Shown here: positions 58,015-64,000 of the stretch, in pieces | Position numbering within the stretch: the stretch's first letter is position 1 | Layout: each line of letters opens with the position of its first letter | Assembly (NCBI GenBank): GCA_948146395.1 | Contig: OX411544.1 | Location: forward strand, 41,320,807 to 41,384,806 | Origin: Fragum whitleyi | Taxonomy: Eukaryota; Mollusca; Bivalvia; Cardiida; Cardiidae | Reading direction: 5' to 3' | DNA: 64,000 bases | The notes under the pieces: generated by a model | Databases searched by the model: none | The model's input: only the letters and a program-made list of their open reading frames with translations | Told to the model about the DNA's origin: nothing | Program-made: the position numbers and the translations under genes

Positions 58015-58403
58015 CATCACAAGTAATTCACTCCAATAATAACCATTCCAAAACGCTCTTTCAGCGCCCCATTCATTCATCCAAACCCTCACTAAAACCT
58101 AAAAAAAACTTCGAAATCGATCGACATTTAATTGAAATCTATAGAATATTTCTACAATTTCACGGCTAGTGTGGATATTAAAGCTTCTGATTGGTCCGTT
58201 AAGAAACACAATCATAAAATGGCCTATATCTTAAAGAAAGAAGGTAATATGATATCGCCAATTTCGTCCATTTGGTCGAAATTGGCGAATTTAGATTACA
58301 TCCCTTTAATTTTATTCAAAACCTATTCCTCTCCCTCGTTCAATTTTATTCCGAAATCATCCTTCGATCATTTACGTTGTCAATTTCACGATGTTGTAAC
58401 CTG
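58015..58403 (-). mobile_element. palindromic TA-type MITE, family F, copy 12
   Basis: Right end TTCACGATGTTGTAACCTG then TA is clear. The left end is decayed near 58015. Interior ATTGGTCCGTTAAGAAA and CCAATTTCG/CGAAATTGG hairpin (58258-58288). Confidence 0.75.
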
Positions 58404-58689
58404 TACCAATTTATACAGCTGACTGGAGAGTATCAACTGTGTAGTTCAAACTTTGCAAGAAGAATCCATGGTGCTTGTGAGATTCGAACACTGAAACTTC
58501 AGATCCCATTTAATTCGGCATGCAACCATTTAATGGACTTCAACTGTTTGGTTGGGATGCATTGTACTTCGACCGTTTTATTTTCTACTAGTGTAAGGGG
58601 TGCAAATACTTACAATGCAAATATTTACAATTTTTAAGAGACGGTAGAAACAACCACTTTCTAGGTTGGTGATATCTTGTTCGCCCTTC
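58404..58689. other. intergenic sequence, nothing recognised
   Basis: No feature supported. Confidence 0.4.
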
Positions 58690-59090
58690 AAAGCTTTTTT
58701 TCGTTTCACTGTTTTGTTAAATAATTTTGAAAAAGCCACTCAATCCGCTCAAAAACTTAATAAATTGCTTACCCAGCGCTCCATTCTTTATTCTAAAGCA
58801 TTTAACATCCCAAAACCGTAAATAAAGCCTCGAAATCGTTGAGAAAAGGCCACAACACTCATTTAAACAATCATCTATCAAATCATTCCCTTTTTTCATT
58901 GGCTGACATGGATCGTGAAGACATACAAAAATCTTGAGAACGGTACGTAAGTGTTTTTTAAGGGAGGTAATGAAATATCGATTATTTTGTTCGTATTTTA
59001 GGATATTACCTCGCTTTAATTCTATCAAAAACGCCCATTTTTCTCATTCAAATTTATTCAATTTGTCAATTTTCTTATTTGTGAAGTAAT
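58690..59090 (-). mobile_element. family F MITE, decayed copy 13
   Basis: ACCCAGCGCTCCATTCTTTA, AAGGGAGGTAATGAAATATCG and TTGTCAATTTTCTTATTTG match the family. Both termini are degraded. Confidence 0.65.
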
Positions 59091-59172
59091 ACTTTTTCAA
59101 CCAAAATATGGTAGGAAATGGTAGCGGTTTAAGGCGAAAAAACAACCCAAGTATTCTGCGTTTATTATTTAA

Positions 59173-59506
59173 CTGCCAGGGCGTGCCTTTGCCGTGACGT
59201 AATTTGGTTTCCTTTTCAATAATTTGGGTTCTTTCGAAAGTTAGCCGACCATTGTCGTGATACCGTGCAAATAACTGTATTTTAGAACTAAAAGGATAGA
59301 CGTGCTAAGCGAAAGTGAATACATTTCATCGTTGGGTTACCAAATCCTAGTAACTTCAGCTCATCCAAGCCGCAGTAACGAGGCTTTGGTGCCAACCTTC
59401 GATTTAAAGAATGTCGGTTGTCTATTAAACTGAGTATATATAAATGAAAGCTGATTTACCCTATCCTTAAATGCAACGAAGCGATATTTAGGCCTCGCCC
59501 TGCCAG
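59173..59506 (+). mobile_element. CTGSCAGGGCG-type MITE, family J, left of the Toll-like receptor
   Basis: Ends CTGCCAGGGCGTGCC and the inverse of CTGGCAGGGCGAGGCC. 334 bp. An inverted copy of nearly equal length lies at 62541-62875; similarity extends some tens of bases beyond the ends. Confidence 0.85.
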
Positions 59507-59660
59507 GGAAATAATCTTGGATTATATTTGTAATACATAGGTTTGATTGAATACATGAGTTTTGTTAACTTCCTGATTACCAATATCTAAATGTCTAAGC
59601 GTGTATTCTTTAAAAAAAAAAGTCATTGAATAAAAAGACACGATCTCTTTTCTTTTTTTT

Positions 59661-59890
59661 CAGATGGTCCCTTTTTATGAGTCACAAATATGTGACCAAT
59701 CACGCGAAAAGGGACCATCTAGCGCGTAAAATGTTGATCCGAGTCAAACTGCACGGAATGCGCAGGCTGACTAGAATATTTCTTTTTCGAAATTGGCTCA
59801 TTTTCTGAATGTAGAATGAGCATTAGATACCTTTTTCATTAGAAATTTCAGAAAAGCAACCCCTAGTTGACCTATGCTGTGACAGGCCAC
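59661..59890. mobile_element. TGTGACC-type MITE, family M, with back-to-back ends
   Basis: A right terminal repeat (CAGATGGTCCCTTTTTATGA, 59661) is directly followed by a left one (TGTGACCAATCACGCG, 59691) and a family M body to about 59890. It lies about 75 bp past the 3' end of the Toll-like receptor ORF. Confidence 0.7.
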
Positions 59891-59965
59891 ATATTTACAT
59901 AAACATAAGGTATTTTTTGTTTTACTTTTCATATGTGGACAAATGCGTGAAAAAAGTTTCTTTCG

Positions 59966-62104
59966 TTAGAAAGTGAAGCACCCATTTTTGGATCGTGCTG
60001 TTGACGTTGCTGCAAGTTCAATGATTGAATCGCCGAGTCTTTCCCACCCCATGGTCGGTGTTGGATTGCCGGGACCTCCATCAAGCCCAACACGGACGGT
60101 TGTCTGGAATATCCTGTGCATGCATTGGTCCAGCCCCTCAACATTGACATGTTCTCTAAATACTAGTATAATCGGTTTCTGTTGACCATAGGCTTCTTTT
60201 ATCTCCATTCGACACCATTCACTCTCTACATACTTGTCCGATACAATCGCAATGAATACGTAGGAGCTCGACACGCATCGAATGATTTCGTTCACCACCG
60301 AAAAGCCAGGCCGAAAGTGGATGTCACCGTTACAGAAAAGATCGCCTTCCAAGTCAGCGTTGTTTCTGGTGCCTTTATCAAGATTGTCGTATAAATTCTC
60401 CATAACAAAGTGAGCATCGTGTCGTGAAAAGCTAACAAATGCGAGATATTTCTCGTTCTGTTCAGATCGAAACGAATCAAGAAACACTTTTTCATCCTCT
60501 TGGATTCTTTGTCTTTTTATTCTTACGATGGAGTAGACAATGAGACTCGCTACTACGAATACCGCCAAAGTGCTACCTATTGTCGCACCGATTATGATGG
60601 CCGTTTCATAGCAAAGAAAACTTGCATGAGAAGCGATTTCATCAGATATTATAAAAGACTCGCCATTTTTGTCACAGTAAAGAACATTTCTGGAATTATT
60701 CAACGACCACCAAAGTAGGAATTCGTGGTTAGAACATGTGCATTTCAGAGAATTGCCTCGAAGGTTAACACTTCCTCCCGTGTAATGAATGTCTTTTATA
60801 GCAGGAAGGAACTCCTCATTTATATATTGAAACTGATTTAGGCTCAAATCCAAATTATTTAGATTTAAACAAGGGCTAAACTGAATGGTAATAGATTTGA
60901 TAGAATTCCCACGAAGGTTGATTGAACGAACATGCTTATTTTTTGAAAACATTGCAACCGGCAAAACAGATATTTTGTTGAAAGATATATCCAAGTATTC
61001 TAAATTGACCAGTCCATGAAAGAGCTTTTGAAAGTCCTGCAAACTTTCCATGCTAAACAATCGGTTTTGAGACAGATTTAGAATTCTAAGCGTTGTGAGC
61101 GTAGAAAACAACATAGGAGATATGTATTCGATCGTGTTTTGACTAAAATCTATTTCTTCCACATGAAAGTCGTACTTAGACAAATCACAGTCTATTCTCA
61201 ACAAATTGTTTTCCTTCAGATGTAGGACTCTCAGAGTGTTTTCAGCGGATGAATAAATCTTACAGTTTTGAAAAACCAGAGGTCGCTTGAAGATGTTATT
61301 AGCATATATCTCTGTGATATTTCCAAAGAGATTGAAATCGAGATACGACAATTGAGTTTGTTGGTAAAAATTGGTTTCAGATGCTAACATTCTCTCATCT
61401 GCCCCAGAAATGTCGATTGACCTAAGCATCCCTATTTTTTCTATAAACAGAAAAACATTTACAAGTTCCTCTTTATTGAAGAAAAATGTAGAATAAGAAG
61501 CATTTAGGTATTGTATGGATAACGATCGATCCCTTGGAATTTTTTCTATATCAGTTATGAATGAGATTATGTTACTTATAGACAATAGTTCTATTTTCTT
61601 TTTCAGAAAAATTGTCCAAAATGTTTCATCAAAGGTGATATACCTGGTCAACTCCGTACTGACGAAATCTAAGTTCAATTTATTCAAGTTTGGAAGCGCA
61701 TGAAGTTGGTGAAAGAAAGTCCTGTCGTCAAGATAGCTGCATCCTGATATGTCCAATTCTGTCAGCGCGTTTAGTCCCCGAAATGTTTGATCCTCGAAGG
61801 CTTTCAACTTGTAAGAGTGAATGCCAAGTGTCGTCAATTTGTTTAAGTTTTGAAAGCTAAATGCCGAAATAGAAACTTCCTTTTCTGCTTGAACTGTCAG
61901 GTCCAATTTAACCACTGATCTCCATGAAGCATCTCCAAACATTGATTTGGTTATATTATTAGTAATCGCAGTGACCTCAATATTAGTTATATTCTGCGGA
62001 ATTTCACTTGGAATGTTTTCACATGTCAACTTGGTGGTTCCGAATTTTGTGCACGCTAGGGAGCATTGTATGAAAACCAAAGTCCATGCCACACTGATTA
62101 CCAT
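59966..62104 (-). CDS. TLR: Toll-like receptor, intronless, 712 residues
   Basis: Type I membrane innate-immune receptor that would sense ligand through its ectodomain and signal through TIR-TIR contacts with adaptors such as MyD88. Seen: hydrophobic signal peptide (1-17); cysteine-containing N-terminal cap (C18, C28); leucine-rich repeats over roughly 45-445 (clear units LRILNLSQNRL, LEYLDISFNKI, VRSINLRGNSI, LNNLDLSLNQF); one LRRCT cap with CTC (C455, C457) plus C477 and C498; membrane helix about 502-526; basic stop-transfer RIKRQR; TIR domain about 552-695. TIR box 1 is YLAFVSFSRHD; the BB loop keeps RPG (proline 599) although the usual RD before it is altered; W629 and W687 fit later boxes. 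The single LRRCT is of the vertebrate-like type. ATG at 62104 is in good context (CAAAATGG). No disabling mutation was seen. Confidence 0.95.
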   Translation of the reverse strand: MVISVAWTLVFIQCSLACTKFGTTKLTCENIPSEIPQNITNIEVTAITNNITKSMFGDASWRSVVKLDLTVQAEKEVSISAFSFQNLNKLTTLGIHSYKLKAFEDQTFRGLNALTELDISGCSYLDDRTFFHQLHALPNLNKLNLDFVSTELTRYITFDETFWTIFLKKKIELLSISNIISFITDIEKIPRDRSLSIQYLNASYSTFFFNKEELVNVFLFIEKIGMLRSIDISGADERMLASETNFYQQTQLSYLDFNLFGNITEIYANNIFKRPLVFQNCKIYSSAENTLRVLHLKENNLLRIDCDLSKYDFHVEEIDFSQNTIEYISPMLFSTLTTLRILNLSQNRLFSMESLQDFQKLFHGLVNLEYLDISFNKISVLPVAMFSKNKHVRSINLRGNSIKSITIQFSPCLNLNNLDLSLNQFQYINEEFLPAIKDIHYTGGSVNLRGNSLKCTCSNHEFLLWWSLNNSRNVLYCDKNGESFIISDEIASHASFLCYETAIIIGATIGSTLAVFVVASLIVYSIVRIKRQRIQEDEKVFLDSFRSEQNEKYLAFVSFSRHDAHFVMENLYDNLDKGTRNNADLEGDLFCNGDIHFRPGFSVVNEIIRCVSSSYVFIAIVSDKYVESEWCRMEIKEAYGQQKPIILVFREHVNVEGLDQCMHRIFQTTVRVGLDGGPGNPTPTMGWERLGDSIIELAATSTARSKNGCFTF

Positions 62105-62540
62105 TTTGACTTGTTTATACAGTCAAATTGTCGATTTAAAGATTCCCTTTAAATTCAAAACAGTAAAAGGATAGACGGTTTTTTTTCCTCCAATGCGCCT
62201 TGTGGAAATGTTATTTTTAATTGTAATACAGAACTAATGTTAACTATTTTTTAACCTAAGCACCCGTTAATTTTGATATAACATACAATGCAATATCTTT
62301 CATTTCTCTCAGTTCCTTGACACAAAGCATGAGGAATGATACTACAAATGTAACAGTGTGAAGGTATGATTAAACAGCTAGATGAAACAGGTAGAGTTAA
62401 AAGACTTTATAGGTATAAAAGTATGTACAGAATTATCAATTCACAAAAAATCCTATAAACAGTGCACAAAACTTAAAATCTATGTAGTATTTTAAATACT
62501 GTGTTCAATAAAAGCCCGTATATAATCCACGAGTTTTCCC
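62105..62540. promoter_or_regulatory. upstream region of the Toll-like receptor
   Basis: On the minus strand the 5' flank is AT-rich with TATAAAC about 15 bp before the ATG and a weak NF-kB-like GGGAATCTTT. Neither is convincing as a promoter element. The true transcription start or a 5' UTR intron cannot be placed. Confidence 0.25.
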
Positions 62541-62875
62541 CTGGTAGGGCGGGGCCTGAGTTAGGAGTCAATGCAATTAAGGTTAAGGTAAATCTGCCTT
62601 TATTCATTATTATTTACTTCTAAAGATAGTCGACATAATTAACTTGAGACCATAAAGCGTTAGTTGGTAACCAAACCCTTCAATCTGGAGTTACGACGGT
62701 TTGGTAACCTAACGATGATATGTGTTCACTTTCTCTAAGCACACGAATTCTTTTGGTTTTAGAATACAGTTATTTGCACGTGTTCACCATTATTGCCGAC
62801 TATCTTTTCAATGAACCCAAAATATTCAAAAGTTAACTCGCCAAATAACGTCACGGCTAAGTCCCGCCCTGCCAG
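62541..62875 (-). mobile_element. family J MITE, right of the Toll-like receptor
   Basis: Ends CTGGTAGGGCGGGGCCT and the inverse of CTGGCAGGGCGGGACTT. 335 bp. Inverted relative to 59173-59506. Confidence 0.85.
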
Positions 62876-63194
62876 TTCATTAATAACGCACAATACCCGT
62901 TGACCAAAGGGAAAAGTTTTGCTAACGCAAAAAATTGGTTATGTTATAAAGAGTTCTATTTTTAATCAAATTACAGATACGAGGGGTATTAACAAATTTT
63001 ACCCTTTCCTTGCACTGAAATTATTGATCTATCTACAAACACTTTTTTTGTTTTATTTCGCACAACATCTACAAAGTTGAATTAGGCCTACCTGTCGCCG
63101 AGACTCACTGCATCAGAAGGGAATGGAAAGGCGGTCAATCATTCGGAGCACCACTCGGCCAACCTCACGATCAACTTCGGATGTACATAGTCAG

Positions 63195-63456
63195 AGGTGC
63201 GTTCGTTAGAGCGAGATTCTTAAGATTCTTATTAAGATTTTTAAGATAAAGCGTTCGGTAGAGCGAGATTTTTAAGCGGCTCAATAAGAATCTTAAGATA
63301 TCTTTATGAGGAAACGAAGATGGTTTTGCATTGGCTTAAAACGAATAGTCATGACGACGTCGAATATTTTCACTCAAAATATCGAAAATCGTTCATTACG
63401 ACGTCTTAAAAATCTCATTAAGATGGATTTTTCATCTTTCTCTAACGAACGCACCT
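63195..63456. mobile_element. MITE with AGGTGCGTTCGTTAGAG ends
   Basis: 262 bp with 17-bp terminal inverted repeats and CAG on both sides (63192-63194, 63457-63459). The uninterrupted counterpart in copy 1 (53714-53728) supports a 3-bp duplication. Interior holds AAGATTCTTATTAAGATTTT and related words. Non-coding. Confidence 0.88.
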
Positions 63457-63635
63457 CAGACTTTTTTTAAAAATTACGGGAAATCCTTGGAAAGACTCGA
63501 TGACGTCAGTTAAAATGGCGTTAGCCCTCGAAACTGTGAGTGAAAACATTCGACGTCGCCAACGCTACTCGTTTCAGTCATTGACGTGAAACCATCGTAT
63601 CCTAATTTAGATATCTTTAGATACTGAAGTAACGA

Positions 63636-63693
63636 CTGAAAAATCTTAATTTTTGAGAATGATTCGTCATTCTCAAAAATTAAGATTTTTCAG
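63636..63693. repeat. perfect 27-bp hairpin in family L
   Basis: 63636-63662 and 63667-63693 are exact inverse copies with a TTCG loop. Weaker pairing extends to about 63610-63712. Copy 1 of the repeat retains only the right arm near 53905. Confidence 0.88.
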
Positions 63694-63854
63694 CCATTAT
63701 CTACTGAGAAAGATATAAATCTACAGTGCTAGTTTTTTTTTTACACTGTTTCCGCCTAACAAAATGCACGATTTTGTCACATACCCATCCGCCTTACATA
63801 CATCCGTGATCTGTTGCAGCATTCGAAACGTCGCTCGGGCATTTCCGTAAACTG

Positions 63855-64000
63855 GAAAGTACCTCGGACGTAAGTGTAGTAATTTTTGGTCAATTTTTAG
63901 GTAATTCGGCTCCTGGTGGTACTTTGGTTAGTACGCTTGAAGAAAGGCAAATTCCTTTATTGCTTTCCGATCGTCTGCGGAGATCGTTTTTAGCATGTTA
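63855..64000 (+). other. window edge, open but unidentified
   Basis: A plus-strand frame stays open from about 63811 to the window end, and GTAAGT at 63870 resembles a splice donor. No known protein is recognised, so no gene is called. Confidence 0.25.

Larger units (their letters stand above)
63145..63854 (+). repeat. repeat family L, copy 2, carrying a MITE
   Basis: Aligns with 53692-54099 on both sides of the MITE at 63195-63456. A CRE-like TGACGTCA and AAAATGGCG lie at about 63502-63517. It has a 27-bp perfect hairpin (63636-63693), of which copy 1 keeps only one arm. The last 35 bp (63820-63854) are inverted relative to copy 1. Confidence 0.85.

Noticed and set aside
59973..60394. Plus-strand frames opposite the Toll-like receptor
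   Set aside because: Shadows of the strongly supported minus-strand TIR domain.
63820..63869. Candidate exon with CTGTTGCAG acceptor and GTAAGT donor
   Set aside because: Signals look good, but the segment is an invertible piece of a dispersed repeat and no protein is recognised. Kept only as a structural finding.

Overview
The window looks like animal nuclear DNA, most likely from a mollusc and probably a bivalve. This is inferred, not proven. The support is AT-rich sequence, genes split by GT-AG introns, an intronless Toll-like receptor, tRNA-derived SINEs, an APE-type LINE, and very many short palindromic DNA-transposon derivatives. Gene density is low: I can support two host genes. Everything else I could explain is mobile-element or repeat DNA.

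Host genes. (1) A fatty acyl-CoA reductase lies on the + strand as nine exons between 34232 and 55090. All eight splice junctions keep one reading frame, giving 385 residues from the middle of the Rossmann domain to the stop codon. The N-terminal exon or exons with the NADPH-binding glycine motif were not found. (2) A Toll-like receptor lies on the - strand at 59966-62104 as a 712-residue intronless ORF with signal peptide, leucine-rich repeats, LRRCT, one membrane segment and a TIR domain. They are unrelated neighbours (lipid metabolism and innate immunity), and nothing suggests that they work together.

Layout. 1-8.7 kb is gene-free, with a SINE, a perfect 44-bp inverted repeat, one palindromic MITE, and an A-B-A duplication (5923-8156) whose middle block is a copy of DNA 4.2 kb further on. 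8.7-20.84 kb is one degenerate LINE broken by nested insertions: a 5.07-kb long-terminal-inverted-repeat element (10376-15443), a tandem-repeat element (about 16323-17911), and probably a third (about 19963-20742). 20.9-33.8 kb is gene-free with tandem arrays of about 160 bp, including one rich in TGACCTTTGACC motifs. 33.8-55.1 kb is the reductase gene, whose introns are packed with MITEs, foldback elements and SINEs. 55.1-59.1 kb is almost entirely stacked copies of one TA-flanked palindromic MITE. 59.1-62.9 kb is the Toll-like receptor between two inverted copies of another MITE. 62.9-64 kb holds a repeat with a clean MITE insertion.

I found no new defence or enzyme system. The most unusual material is structural: template-switch-like duplication, mirror-symmetric periodic motifs in the long-TIR element, an exon wedged between two MITEs a few bases from its splice sites, insertions whose empty site is present in the same window, and a 35-bp segment inverted between two repeat copies.
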